Of a stretch of DNA of 64,000 bases, positions 38,300 through 47,145 are shown piece after piece. Positions within the stretch are counted from its first letter, which is position 1, and each line of letters begins with the position of its first letter. The position numbers and the translations under genes were made by a program. Location: the NCBI RefSeq assembly GCF_003852425.1, contig NZ_QAJN01000002.1:186001-250000 (forward strand). The letters run 5' to 3'. The notes beneath the pieces are model-generated. The model was not told the DNA's origin, ran no database searches, and saw nothing but the letters and a program-made list of their open reading frames with translations. Source of the DNA: Paucibacter sp. KBW04. Its GTDB lineage: Bacteria; Pseudomonadota; Gammaproteobacteria; Burkholderiales; Burkholderiaceae_C.

Positions 38300-38677
38300 T
38301 CAATCGGGCTGCGGGGAGCGGTTTGAACCCGCGTTTGAGGTTTTGTCTCGCAATGCGCGGGAGTTGGCCACCATGCCTTCGGCCAGGAATGCGATCAGCG
38401 CCACAAACAAGCCCACAGCCACGACGATGTAGAGCGTGGTGAACAGCTTGCCAAAGTCCGACTGCGGCGCCAGACCTGGGCTGCCGATGGTCGACATGGT
38501 CGTCACGCTGAAATAGAAGGCATCGATCCAGCTCCAGCCCTCCACCGTGCGGAAGAAAATCGTCCCCGAGCTCAAGGTCATGGCAACCAGCGTCAAGACA
38601 CTGCGAAAGTCCGGCCTCGACCAGGCCTGACGAACACCGCCGAGAAATCTGAGGAGGGTCAGCAGCAGAGAGGTCAT
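38300..38677 (-). CDS. Two-TM potassium channel-like protein with unusual filter
   Basis: 125 residues. Two TM helices (about 27-42 and 85-105) enclose a pore loop, as in the Ion_trans_2 family. The pore sequence is FYFSVTTMSTIGSPGLAP: the canonical T-x-G-Y-G filter is replaced by T-I-G-S-P-G. DFGKLFTTLYIVVAVG after the filter is typical of small bacterial K+ channels. There is no RCK or cyclic-nucleotide domain. Ion selectivity is therefore doubtful. The ATG is at 38677, 111 bp upstream of the peptidase gene on the same strand. Confidence 0.82.
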   Translation of the reverse strand: MTSLLLTLLRFLGGVRQAWSRPDFRSVLTLVAMTLSSGTIFFRTVEGWSWIDAFYFSVTTMSTIGSPGLAPQSDFGKLFTTLYIVVAVGLFVALIAFLAEGMVANSRALRDKTSNAGSNRSPQPD

Positions 38678-38782
38678 GAAGTCCCCGACAAGGCGTTGTG
38701 GATGGGGTGGGTATTGTGGCGTGACAAAGCACCTCCCCCGCTCAGCGAATCTCTGCCGACCAGGCTCGGCCGGCCTGCTCGT

Positions 38783-39829
38783 TCAGGCTGAAGCTCGCGG
38801 CGGCTCAGGCAAGGCAGAGCCGAACAACACGCCCCGATAGAACTTCCGGCCGCTTTGCCGGGCCGCAGCCCGCGCCGTCTCCCGCCGCCCGACCACCGCG
38901 CCGCGAAAACTGAACTGGCTTTGCAACTGCGCCCGAAAGCGCTCCGGCTCCAAGGCCAGGCGTTCCAGAATGGCGGGCGTGTCGGCGGACACAAGCCCGC
39001 GCTTACCCCTCCGCTCAATGCGGGCGGCCCAGTCCAGCAGTTCCAGATAGTCTTGCAGCTGATAGGGAAGCTGCTTGGCCGAGGGCTTGGCTTTGGCGAG
39101 ACCCTCGGGCATGAACGGCATCAGGCGCGGCGGGGGTGAAGAGGGTTCGCCTTCCGTCTTGGCAGGCGTGGGGGCCGACTTCTCGGCCTGCAACAAGGCC
39201 TTGACGCGCTGCTCAATCGAGGTGAACTCGCTGGCCTCCGGCGTCGGCGCCATGCCCGCGCGCACCGGGTTCAGGTCCACATAAGCCATGCAGGCCAGCA
39301 AACCCACCTCGTCCAGCAAGGCTTGGCTGCGGAAGCGCCCTTCCCAGAAGCGGCCCGTACAGCCATCTTCCGCATTGGCCTGGCGCGCCAGCTTCTCGTT
39401 GAAGACCCGCATAAACCAAGACAGGCTGCACAGCCGTTCACGCCAGACCTGCAACATCTTTTGCGCCGCCGCGCGCTCGGCCGCCGTGCCGCATTGGCCC
39501 TGCAAATAGCGCGTGACCAATACATGCTGGCCAAAAAAGAGTTGCCAGCGCCGCGCCACTTCTTTTTCTGACCACTGGGCCGCACTTTGTGGATTCACCC
39601 GCACAACCAGGTGGTAATGATTGGACATCACGGCGTAGGCGGCCACATCAATTGCAAAGCCTGCTGCCAAGCGAGCCAGCAAATCCACCACCCAGGCCTT
39701 GCGGTGGCCGTAGTCGCGCTGGTTGTAGGCGTCCACCCCACACAAGAAAGCACGCCGCACGCAGCGACCCACCACGTGGTAATAGGGGGTTAGCGTCAGA
39801 TCAACCAAGGTTTGGCGAGCGCGAGGCAT
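38783..39829 (-). CDS. REP-associated tyrosine transposase-like protein (RAYT, Y1 family)
   Basis: 348 residues. The N-terminal ~200 residues match transposase IS200-like/RAYT proteins: YYHVVGRCVRRAFLCG, the HUH motif in NHYHLVVRV, CTGRFWEGRFRSQALLD and AYVDLNPVRAGMA. The C-terminal region is longer than in short RAYTs and rich in Pro, Ala and Arg. RAYTs are domesticated single-copy relatives of IS200 transposases linked to REP palindromes. No flanking REP pair was identified, but the last ~35 bp recur at 39932-39965, upstream of its start, as part of what looks like the tail of a second copy. Confidence 0.9.
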   Translation of the reverse strand: MPRARQTLVDLTLTPYYHVVGRCVRRAFLCGVDAYNQRDYGHRKAWVVDLLARLAAGFAIDVAAYAVMSNHYHLVVRVNPQSAAQWSEKEVARRWQLFFGQHVLVTRYLQGQCGTAAERAAAQKMLQVWRERLCSLSWFMRVFNEKLARQANAEDGCTGRFWEGRFRSQALLDEVGLLACMAYVDLNPVRAGMAPTPEASEFTSIEQRVKALLQAEKSAPTPAKTEGEPSSPPPRLMPFMPEGLAKAKPSAKQLPYQLQDYLELLDWAARIERRGKRGLVSADTPAILERLALEPERFRAQLQSQFSFRGAVVGRRETARAAARQSGRKFYRGVLFGSALPEPPRASA

Positions 39830-40244
39830 GGTGATGACGGACGAGGATCGCGGGGTGGATCAGGGCTTCATGATGCTGGGGGAGCGCCGGGACGGCATCC
39901 TCAAATTGGTGGATGTCTATGAAAACAACCCTTCAGGCCGAGGCTCGCATCGGCTCAGGCAAGGCCGAACCCGCCACACGACCGGGATTTGATCGTTTTG
40001 TGAGCTGCGGGGTTTGGATCGGTGTCTCCGAGTTTCGTCTCGAGTTTCGCCAGCTTGGCTGGCGCACTGGGTGCCCCAGACAGCCTTGTCAAACCACCGA
40101 CTGCTGACTCTGATTCAACAGTTAGGGTCTGGTACACCCATCAAAATTTCGGCGAAGTCAATTGCGGCTGTTGCATGGGTGTCTTGGACTTGTTGGACTT
40201 GGTCGACACAGGTCGACTCAGCAGTGCCACATCGGAAATCGTGG
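39830..40244. other. Intergenic stretch containing a RAYT 3'-end fragment
   Basis: 415 bp. At 39932-39965 the minus strand reads codons for ALPEPMRASA then a stop, almost identical to the ALPEPPRASA end of the RAYT at 38783. The sequence further upstream in that putative relic has diverged beyond recognition after about 40 bp. No intact gene is seen in the stretch. Confidence 0.65.
39932..39965 (-). repeat. Direct repeat of the RAYT gene 3' end
   Basis: 34 bp with four mismatches to 38783-38815, same orientation. The two copies flank the RAYT coding sequence at a distance of 1149 bp. Confidence 0.7.
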
Positions 40245-40808
40245 TCATTTGCTCCCTAGATCGAAGATATGTTTGAAGAACTGGTCAAAGTCACCCTGCT
40301 GATTCCAGCAGCCCGTTGCAGTCGGTGCAGCAAGAAGCATCCGTTCTGGCTTGGTCCATTCGTAGGAAATTTGTGTGTAACTGGCCACGATTTGGCCATT
40401 GGAAAGATCAATAACCTGGCGGTGCGATTTGCCGAACCGCTCATCAGTCATGCGTTCCCGGAAATCTCGATACCTGTAACGAACTGGATGATCTGGCGCC
40501 ACGGGTGAGAAGATGAATTTCCGCCGATATGGGCCTAGCCAGCCATCAACGCGGACGTCATGCCATTGATTTTCTTTGTCTTGAAATCGAACGAATGCCA
40601 CGCGCTCGAACCGGAAGGGTTGGGCCATGTCCTCGGGGTCATGCCCCTCCACCTCCCACCCCACATCCTTCTCCAATGGCGCGTAAAACCTCGGCCCGCC
40701 TTCCTCCCGGCACATCTTGTTGAACTTCCACTGCCCCGCAATGGCGTCCAAGTTGTAGATCACCGGGGCGAGCAGCAAGGCGCCGATCCAAAGCAGCGAC
40801 TTAGGCAT
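40245..40808 (-). CDS. Hypothetical protein with one N-terminal hydrophobic segment
   Basis: 187 residues from ATG 40808. It begins MPKSLLWIGALLLAPVIYN, an uncleaved signal anchor or signal peptide. A soluble domain follows with CREEGGPRFYAPLEKDVGWEVEG and YRYRDFRERMTDERFGKSHRQVID, both seen here as mixed charged and aromatic stretches. I do not recognise a family. A short open frame of 74 codons overlaps its start on the same strand (40801-41025) and could be a small upstream gene, but evidence is weak. Composition is lower in G+C than the neighbouring housekeeping genes. Confidence 0.65.
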   Translation of the reverse strand: MPKSLLWIGALLLAPVIYNLDAIAGQWKFNKMCREEGGPRFYAPLEKDVGWEVEGHDPEDMAQPFRFERVAFVRFQDKENQWHDVRVDGWLGPYRRKFIFSPVAPDHPVRYRYRDFRERMTDERFGKSHRQVIDLSNGQIVASYTQISYEWTKPERMLLAAPTATGCWNQQGDFDQFFKHIFDLGSK

Positions 40809-41190
40809 GAATGCCACCGAGATTGCAAACGAAGCGAGTGAGCTGGCAGGACAAGCGCTCGGCGAGGGCATCCTTCAGATCAATAGCAACTGCCGACTCA
40901 ACGAGGCATTCCGCGCTTCGGGCGTCCTCAAGCTGGGCGTTGAGGGATATCTGTTGAATCCAAGTCATGTCCGCCCCCGCCTTGCCGCGCCAAGCCAATC
41001 GGGCGCGCACCTGCCTTGCTGTCATTGAGACCTCCCTATCCGGCGCGATGGGCCGCTTGATCAGGCGTGCAGTCTAAGCAGCCTGGCCCTAGTTTCGCGC
41101 AAGGGAAAAAACACCGCCGCACATGGCCGCCGAGCCCGCTGCCCCACTCTCGGGAAGCCCCTCCCGCCAATCAGCGACAATCCCCACCCT
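40809..41190. other. Intergenic stretch, possible small unrecognised gene
   Basis: 382 bp between the hypothetical gene and the RNB ribonuclease. A 74-codon minus-strand frame (40801-41025) and a 73-codon plus-strand frame (40807-41028) cover nearly the same DNA; neither has a good ribosome-binding site or recognisable protein. The last ~90 bp should contain the ribonuclease promoter. Confidence 0.4.
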
Positions 41191-43227
41191 ATGTTTGCAC
41201 TGTTCGATGAAGCCGGAAAATTCCTCGCCGGCCGCGTGATGTCTGAAGCCGATAGTTCGATGCAGGTCGAACTGGAATCAGGCAAGCGCGTCAAAGTGAA
41301 AGCGGCCAATGTGCTGCTTAAATTTGAAAAACCCTCGCCCGCCGAGTTGATCGCCGAAGGCCAGCGCCTGGCCCAGGAGATCGACCTCGACCTGGCCTGG
41401 GAGTTCGCGCCCGAGGGCGAGTTCGGCTTTGCCGATCTGGCTCGCGATTACTTCGACGCCAAGTGCAGCACCGCCCACCAGGTGGGAGCGCTGTTCCGCC
41501 TGTTTGAGGCGCCGCATTACTTCCGCCGCGCCGGCAAGGGCCAGTTCAAGAAGGCGGCGGAAGAAACCGTCAAGGCCGCCTTGCTGGGCATTGAGCGCAA
41601 GCGCCAGCAAGCGCTGCAGATCGAGCAATGGGCCACCGAGCTGGCGGCCGGCACATGCCCGCAGCCGATTGCCGACCAGATTTACAAGATTCTGTTCAAG
41701 CCCGACAAGAACGGCCCCGAGTACAAGGCCGTGGTCGAGGCCACCCGCCGCTCGCACAAGGCCCCGCTGGACTTGCTGCAGGGCGCGGGCGCCATCACCA
41801 GCGCCTACCAGTTCCACTGGAAGCGCTTTTTGTTCGAGCAGTTCCCCAAGGGCGTGGGCTTCCCCAAGCTGGTGGCGCCGGAGATCAAGGACGAGCTGCC
41901 GCTGTCCAGCGCGCAGGCTTTCTCCATCGACGACTCGGCCACGACCGAGATCGACGATGCCTTGTCCGTGCAAGGTCTGGGCACGGGCACCGTCACCTTT
42001 GGCGTGCACATCGCAGCGCCGGGCTTGGCGGTGCAGCCGGATTCGGCCATCGACAAGGTGGCGCGCGAGCGCCTGTCCACCGTCTATATGCCGGGCTGGA
42101 AGCTGACCATGCTGCCCGACGAGGTGGTGCAGGCCTACACCTTGATCGAAGGGCGGGACTGCCCGGCCGTCTCCATCTACTTCAGCCTGGATGAAGCGAC
42201 GCTGGCGATTCAAAGCAGCGAGACCAAGTTGGAGCGGGTGCGGATTGCCGCCAATCTGCGCCACGACAGACTGGACGGCGTGATCACCGAGGCCACGCTG
42301 ACCGGCGCTGAAGTCGCGGATTACGCCTTCGCACCCGAGCTGGCCTTTTGCTTCCGCCTGGCGCAGGTGCTCAAAAAGCAGCGCGAAGTCGTGCGTGGCA
42401 AGCCGGAGAACTTCAACCGGCCAGACTACAACTTCCGCCTGGATTCGGGTGGTGCCACCGAGCCCAAGGGGACCGAACAAGTCAGCATCAGCACCCGGGT
42501 GCGCGGCGCGCCGCTGGACCTGATCGTGGCCGAGGCCATGATTTTGGCCAACTCCAGCTGGGGCGCCTGGATCAACGAGCTGGGCCTGCCCGGCATCTAC
42601 CGCAGCCAGGCCAGCATGGCGCCTGGCATCAAGGTGCGCATGGGCACCCGCGCTCAGCCACATGCCGGCCTGGGCGTGGCTCAGTACACCTGGTCGACCT
42701 CGCCCCTGCGCCGCTATGTGGACCTGGTCAATCAGTGGCAAATCATTGCTTGCGCCAAGAACGGCCGCACGGCGGCCCTGGTCGCGCCCTTCAAGCCCAA
42801 GGACGCGCAGCTCTTCTCCATCATCTCGGGCTTTGATGCGGCCTATAGCGCTTACAACGGCTTCCAGAATGGCATCGAGCGTTTCTGGACCCTGCGCTAT
42901 CTGGTGCAGAACAACATCACCGAGCTGACCGCCACCGTGATGAAGGACGGCCTGGTGCGTGCCGACGAACTGCCCCTGGTCTTCAAGGCCCTGGGCTGCG
43001 AGCCGCTGGCACGTGGCGCGCACGTCAAGGTGCGCATCACCGGCACGGACGAGATGACGCTGGACGTGCATGCCACCCTGATCGAACGCCTGGATGAGGT
43101 GGCCACCGAAGTCGCCGATGCCGAGGAAGACGATGAGGACACCGGCGCCGGCCCTCTGACGCTGGCCCTGGACCTCACGGAAGGCGAGGACGCAGCCGCG
43201 CCCGCAACCGAGGTCGCAGCACCTTAG
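41191..43227 (+). CDS. RNB-domain ribonuclease (RNase II/R-like)
   Basis: 678 residues. An N-terminal SH3/S1-like barrel (about 1-50) and a linker precede the RNB catalytic domain, marked by FSIDDSATTEIDDALSV (about 249-265), whose aspartates bind the metal ions for 3'-5' exonuclease action. STVYMPGWKLTMLPDEVV and TSPLRRYVDLVNQWQI are further RNB signatures. It lacks the usual C-terminal S1 domain; the tail is acidic (VADAEEDDEDTGAGP). It is thus a reduced family member with partly changed RNA specificity. It starts a run of + strand genes; tonB follows after 2 bp. Confidence 0.92.
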   Translation: MFALFDEAGKFLAGRVMSEADSSMQVELESGKRVKVKAANVLLKFEKPSPAELIAEGQRLAQEIDLDLAWEFAPEGEFGFADLARDYFDAKCSTAHQVGALFRLFEAPHYFRRAGKGQFKKAAEETVKAALLGIERKRQQALQIEQWATELAAGTCPQPIADQIYKILFKPDKNGPEYKAVVEATRRSHKAPLDLLQGAGAITSAYQFHWKRFLFEQFPKGVGFPKLVAPEIKDELPLSSAQAFSIDDSATTEIDDALSVQGLGTGTVTFGVHIAAPGLAVQPDSAIDKVARERLSTVYMPGWKLTMLPDEVVQAYTLIEGRDCPAVSIYFSLDEATLAIQSSETKLERVRIAANLRHDRLDGVITEATLTGAEVADYAFAPELAFCFRLAQVLKKQREVVRGKPENFNRPDYNFRLDSGGATEPKGTEQVSISTRVRGAPLDLIVAEAMILANSSWGAWINELGLPGIYRSQASMAPGIKVRMGTRAQPHAGLGVAQYTWSTSPLRRYVDLVNQWQIIACAKNGRTAALVAPFKPKDAQLFSIISGFDAAYSAYNGFQNGIERFWTLRYLVQNNITELTATVMKDGLVRADELPLVFKALGCEPLARGAHVKVRITGTDEMTLDVHATLIERLDEVATEVADAEEDDEDTGAGPLTLALDLTEGEDAAAPATEVAAP

Positions 43228-43229
43228 CA

Positions 43230-44096
43230 ATGCGCTGGCGGCCCACCACCCTCCAGATCGCCCTGGCGGCCTCCCTGCTTTTGCACGGGGGCCTGCTCAC
43301 TCTGCGCCTGGTGGACCCGAATCGCTTTGACCGGCTGTTTCAGGACACGCCGCTGGAAGTCATCCTCGTCAACAGCCGCAGCAGCGAGGCGCCGACCAAG
43401 GCCACGGCCCTGGCCCAGGCCAATCTGGCCGGCGGCGGCGAGATGGAGGCGGGCCGAGCAACCTCGCCCCTGCCGCCCTCCAAGCTGATGGAAGTGGGCG
43501 AGGCGGTGGAGACGCAACACACGCAGATCGCCCAGCTGAAAGAGCAGGAGCAGCAGCTGCTGACTCAGGTGCGGCGTGAGCTGGCCCAGATGCCCGCCCC
43601 CGACCCGCAACGCGACAAAGGCTCGGAAGCCGCCCGCGAGCAGGCCGAGCGCCGCCGCGCCCTGGTGCAGCTGCTGGCCGAAATTGAAAAACGCGTCAAC
43701 GAGGAAAGCGCCCGCCCGCGCAAGCGCTACATCAGCCCGGCCACCCGCGAGGTGGTCTACGCCCTGTATTACGACAATCTGCGCCATCGCATCGAGGAGC
43801 GCGGCACCCGTGACTTCCCCGAGCACAAGGGCCGCAAGCTCTACGGCGAGCTGACCATGAATATCCATGTGGATCAGCGCGGCCGGGTGATAGAAACCGA
43901 TATCGTGGCGCCCTCGGGCGACGCCAATCTGGACCGCCGGGCCGTGGCCATCGTGCGGGCCGCCTCGCCCTTTGGCAATTTCACCCCGGCCATGCGCCAG
44001 GGCGCCGAGGTGCTGGTGATCACCTCACGCTTTCGCTTCACCCGCGAAGACGGCTTGGAGACCAGCGTGAGCGGCAGTAGCAGCAGCAACCCGTAG
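43230..44096 (+). CDS. TonB family energy-transducer protein
   Basis: 288 residues. One N-terminal TM helix (LQIALAASLLLHGGLLTLRL) includes the His seen in TonB/TolA anchors. A long periplasmic charged/coiled spacer follows (about 60-175: QIAQLKEQEQQLLTQVRRELAQ), then a C-terminal TonB domain (about 200-275: GELTMNIHVDQRGRVIETDIVAPSGDANLDRRAV). No ExbB/ExbD genes or TonB-dependent receptor are nearby. The GGG... proline spacer of classic TonB is absent. The gene is probably co-transcribed with aroE, which starts 19 bp later. Its receptor partner is unknown. Confidence 0.88.
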   Translation: MRWRPTTLQIALAASLLLHGGLLTLRLVDPNRFDRLFQDTPLEVILVNSRSSEAPTKATALAQANLAGGGEMEAGRATSPLPPSKLMEVGEAVETQHTQIAQLKEQEQQLLTQVRRELAQMPAPDPQRDKGSEAAREQAERRRALVQLLAEIEKRVNEESARPRKRYISPATREVVYALYYDNLRHRIEERGTRDFPEHKGRKLYGELTMNIHVDQRGRVIETDIVAPSGDANLDRRAVAIVRAASPFGNFTPAMRQGAEVLVITSRFRFTREDGLETSVSGSSSSNP

Positions 44097-44115
44097 ACAA
44101 GAACAGGCAGTACCG

Positions 44116-44991
44116 ATGACCGCTCCAGTTAGGCAACTTGCGCGCTACGCCGTGGCCGGCAACCCGGTGGCGCACAGCCGCTCGCCCGCCATCCACGCCG
44201 AGTTTGCTCGCCAGTGCGGCATGAATCAGGCCATGAGCTACGAGCGCCTGCTTTGCCCGCTGGACGCTTTTGCCCCCACCGTTCAAGCTTTTGCGGCGGC
44301 CGGCGGGCGCGGCTGCAATATCACCGTGCCTTTCAAATTTGAGGCCCACGCCCTGGCAGCAAAGCTCACCCAACGGGCGCAGCTGGCCGGCGCGGTCAAC
44401 ACCTTGCGCTTTGATGCGGAAAGCGAGGGCGGCTGGCTGGGCGACAACACCGACGGCGCCGGCCTGGTGCGCGATATCGAGATCAATGCCCAGCGCCCCC
44501 TGGTCGGCCAGCGCCTGCTGCTGCTGGGCGCGGGCGGCGCCTCGGCCGGCGTGCTGGGCAGCCTGATCGCCCAGCGGCCCACTGAGATTTGCATCGCCAA
44601 CCGCAGCGTCGACAAGGCCCAGGCCTTGGTCGATCAGCACGCAAACTGGGCCGCCGAGCATGGCGTGCGCCTGAGCGCCCACGCTTTGCAGGACTGCGGC
44701 CGGGGCTTTGACGTCTTGATCAACGCCACCAGTGCCAGCCTGGCCGGTGCAGGCGTGCCGGTCGCGCCCGAGGTCTTGAAACCCGGCGCCCTGGCCCTGG
44801 ACATGATGTATGGCCCGGCCGCCGCGCCCTTTTTGGACTGGGCCCGCGCCCAAGGCGCCGAGCCGCGTGATGGCCTGGGCATGTTGGTTGAGCAAGCGGC
44901 CGAGGCTTTTGAGCTCTGGCGCGGCGCCAAGCCGGACTCCGCCGCCGTACTGCGCCAGCTGCGGCAACAGGTTTCAGACGCCAAACCATGA
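44116..44991 (+). CDS. aroE: Shikimate dehydrogenase AroE
   Basis: NADP-dependent enzyme converting 3-dehydroshikimate to shikimate in aromatic amino acid synthesis. 291 residues. Shikimate-binding residues are in YAVAGNPVAHSRSPAIHAEFA, the catalytic Lys in GCNITVPFKFEAHALA, and TDGAGLVRDI follows. The nucleotide-binding GAGGASAGVLGSL is near residue 135-147. The C-terminal DGLGMLVEQAAEAFELWRG motif is complete. It overlaps mtgA by 4 bases. Confidence 0.97.
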   Translation: MTAPVRQLARYAVAGNPVAHSRSPAIHAEFARQCGMNQAMSYERLLCPLDAFAPTVQAFAAAGGRGCNITVPFKFEAHALAAKLTQRAQLAGAVNTLRFDAESEGGWLGDNTDGAGLVRDIEINAQRPLVGQRLLLLGAGGASAGVLGSLIAQRPTEICIANRSVDKAQALVDQHANWAAEHGVRLSAHALQDCGRGFDVLINATSASLAGAGVPVAPEVLKPGALALDMMYGPAAAPFLDWARAQGAEPRDGLGMLVEQAAEAFELWRGAKPDSAAVLRQLRQQVSDAKP

Positions 44992-45782
44992 AGTCGCTCG
45001 GCCGCTCCCTGCTCCGCCTGGCCGCCCTGCTGCTCTTGAGCCTGCTGGCCTTGCAGCTCTATTTCGCGGGCCGCATCGCGCTGATGAATCTCGTGGCGCC
45101 ACAGTCCACCAGTTTTGAGCGTTCGGAAATCTGGCGGCTGGCGGTAGAAAAGCACGAGATCGCCTGGAGCCAGGAGTGGGTGGACGGCGATGGCCTTTCG
45201 CGCCAAATCAAGCGCGCGGTGATCGCCAGCGAGGACGCCGCCTTCGTCGAGCACAGCGGGGTGGACTGGGACGCGCTGGAAAAAGCCTGGGAGAAAAACC
45301 AAAAGGCCCAGGCGATCGCGCAAAAACAGGCCGACAAACGTGCCGAGCAGATGCAAAAGATAGCCGCCAAGCGACCCGCCACGGCCAAAGAGCTGCCGCC
45401 GCCCAAGCCCGCCAAAATCGTCGGCGGCTCCACCATCACCCAGCAGCTGGCCAAGAACTTGTTTCTGAGCGGCGAACGCAGCCTGCTGCGCAAGGGTCAG
45501 GAGTTCTTGATCACCTTCATGCTGGAAGCCCTGCTGGGCAAGGACCGCATCCTGGAGATTTACCTCAACCATGTGGAATGGGGCGAGGGCGTTTTCGGTG
45601 CCCAGGCGGCCGCGCGGCATTACTTCCGGGTGGATGCCAGCCGGCTCTCCAGCAACCAGGCGGCAAGGCTGGCGGTGATGCTGCCCGCGCCCAAGCGCTT
45701 CGAGAAGCGCCCAGGCTCGGGCTATGTCCTGTCCCGCGCGGCTACCATCGAAGCCCGCATGCCCGCTGTTGAACTCCCATGA
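44988..45782 (+). CDS. mtgA: Monofunctional biosynthetic peptidoglycan transglycosylase MtgA
   Basis: 264 residues. N-terminal TM anchor (LRLAALLLLSLLALQLYF) and a glycosyltransferase family 51 domain. The catalytic Glu is in AVIASEDAAFVEHSGVDW, and GGSTITQQLAKNLFLS plus KDRILEIYLNHVEWGEGVFGAQAAARHYF (seen here as two shorter blocks) are the other GT51 motifs. An insert of about 35 residues between the first two motifs, rich in Lys, Gln and Ala (NQKAQAIAQKQADKRAEQM), is longer than usual in MtgA. The ATG overlaps the aroE stop and its stop overlaps the next gene by 4 bases. Confidence 0.96.
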   Translation: MKSLGRSLLRLAALLLLSLLALQLYFAGRIALMNLVAPQSTSFERSEIWRLAVEKHEIAWSQEWVDGDGLSRQIKRAVIASEDAAFVEHSGVDWDALEKAWEKNQKAQAIAQKQADKRAEQMQKIAAKRPATAKELPPPKPAKIVGGSTITQQLAKNLFLSGERSLLRKGQEFLITFMLEALLGKDRILEIYLNHVEWGEGVFGAQAAARHYFRVDASRLSSNQAARLAVMLPAPKRFEKRPGSGYVLSRAATIEARMPAVELP

Positions 45783-46399
45783 TCCCGGAACACTCTTCCA
45801 TCAGCACCGAAATCGCCGCCACCGCCGCCCGCCTCGTGGTGGAGGAAGGCCTGGAATACGGCCCGGCCAAGCAGCGCGCCCTCAAACAACTCGGCCTGAC
45901 CCGCAACTCCCGCGCCGCCTTGCCCAGCAATGAAGAGTTAGAGGACGAGGTGCGGGACTATCTGGCCCTGTTCTGCGCCGATACCCAGCCCGCCGAGCTG
46001 CGCGCCCTGCGCGAGCTGGCGGCCCGCTGGATGGCAAGGCTGGCCGAGTTCCGGCCGCATCTGTGCGGCGCGGTCTGGCGCGGCACGGCGACGCGGCTGA
46101 ACAATATTCATCTGCAGCTGTTCTGCGATGACAGCAAGTCGGCCGAGATTGCGCTGATCAATATGAATGTGGATTACGAGGTGGGCGCGGTCAGCGGCCC
46201 GCGCGGCCAGGACGTCGACGTGCTCTCCATCGCCGCGCCCTGCCCGGCCTTGCAGGAGCTGGTCACCGTCCACCTGAGCATTCTCGATTTCGACGATTTG
46301 CGCGGCGCGCTCAAGCTGGACTCCCGCGGACGCAGCGAGCGGGGCGATCTGAATGCTCTGCAAAAACTGCTGGATGAAGAAAAGCAAGACTCCCCCTGA
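45779..46399 (+). CDS. Conserved hypothetical protein downstream of mtgA
   Basis: 206 residues, overlapping mtgA by 4 bases. The N-terminal ~60 residues are helical (TAARLVVEEGLEYGPAKQRALKQLGL). The C-terminal part has alternating beta strands (LQLFCDDSKSAEIALINMNVDYEVG, DVDVLSIAAPCPALQELVTVHLSILDFDDL). I have seen similar proteins in Burkholderiales annotated without a clear function. No catalytic motif, signal peptide or TM is seen, so it is cytoplasmic. Its position between mtgA and the thioredoxin gene suggests expression with them. Confidence 0.75.
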   Translation: MIPEHSSISTEIAATAARLVVEEGLEYGPAKQRALKQLGLTRNSRAALPSNEELEDEVRDYLALFCADTQPAELRALRELAARWMARLAEFRPHLCGAVWRGTATRLNNIHLQLFCDDSKSAEIALINMNVDYEVGAVSGPRGQDVDVLSIAAPCPALQELVTVHLSILDFDDLRGALKLDSRGRSERGDLNALQKLLDEEKQDSP

Positions 46400-46414
46400 A
46401 CAGAGCGCCAAGAC

Positions 46415-46990
46415 ATGAGCACCGAGATCGAATCGAACACCGGCGGCCGCCGCAAACTGCTGCTCGCCGCGGCCGGCATCGCCGCCGGTGCCGCCGGCTT
46501 GGGCCTGGCCTGGCGCCGCCATCAGGCCGAGAACCCAGCTCTGAGCCCGGCCGAGCAAAGCTTCTGGGCCGCCCGCTTTGATCGCCCCACACCCGATGCG
46601 GCCACAGGCGCCAAGGATTTGGCCACGGCCGATTTCCGTGGCAAACCACTGCTGGTGAACTTCTGGGCCACCTGGTGCCCGCCTTGCGTGAAAGAGCTGC
46701 CGGAGCTGGCCCAGTTCCACCGCGAGTTCCAAGTCGAGGGCTGGCAGGTGCTGGGTTTGGCGGTAGACGCACCGACGCCGGTGCGGGATTTTCTGCAAAA
46801 ACTGCCGCTGGATTTCCCCCAAGGCCTGGCCGGCATGGTGGGCACCGAGCTGACCCGCAGCCTGGGCAATAGCCAGGGCGGTCTGCCGTTTTCGGTCGCT
46901 TTTGCAGCGAACGGCCGCGTAATGTGGCGAAAATTGGGCGCCACCAGCCTGGAAGAACTGCGCCAACTCGGCCAGGGCAAACTGGTCTGA
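46415..46990 (+). CDS. TlpA-like membrane-anchored thioredoxin
   Basis: 191 residues. The N-terminal hydrophobic segment LLLAAAGIAAGAAGLGLAW is a signal anchor. The thioredoxin domain has the redox site WCPPC in FWATWCPPCVKELPEL (about 86-101), plus the cis-Pro near GGLPFSVAFAANG. TlpA/ResA-type proteins reduce disulfides in the periplasm, often for cytochrome c maturation. No ccm genes are adjacent. A ribosome-binding GCGCCAAGAC is weak. 155 bp separate it from aroQ. Confidence 0.92.
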   Translation: MSTEIESNTGGRRKLLLAAAGIAAGAAGLGLAWRRHQAENPALSPAEQSFWAARFDRPTPDAATGAKDLATADFRGKPLLVNFWATWCPPCVKELPELAQFHREFQVEGWQVLGLAVDAPTPVRDFLQKLPLDFPQGLAGMVGTELTRSLGNSQGGLPFSVAFAANGRVMWRKLGATSLEELRQLGQGKLV

Positions 46991-47145
46991 TCGGCCGCAC
47001 CGCCGGGCCTTGGCTGGCGCAAAGCCGGGCGGCGGTCAAGAAAATTATTTACGAGGAAGCCGCGTGAACGGGCTTCAAAACGCGTAAAGTCCGGCCTTCT
47101 TCGCTTCTAGTGGCGCCACTCTAAGGTCGGCAACACGATTCGACG

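Noticed and set aside
40801-41028. Two overlapping frames of 73-74 codons on opposite strands
   Set aside because: Neither has a convincing ribosome-binding site, start or homology, so neither is listed as a gene.
41278-43230. 650-codon minus-strand open frame opposite the RNB ribonuclease
   Set aside because: Composition and lack of domains mark it as a shadow.
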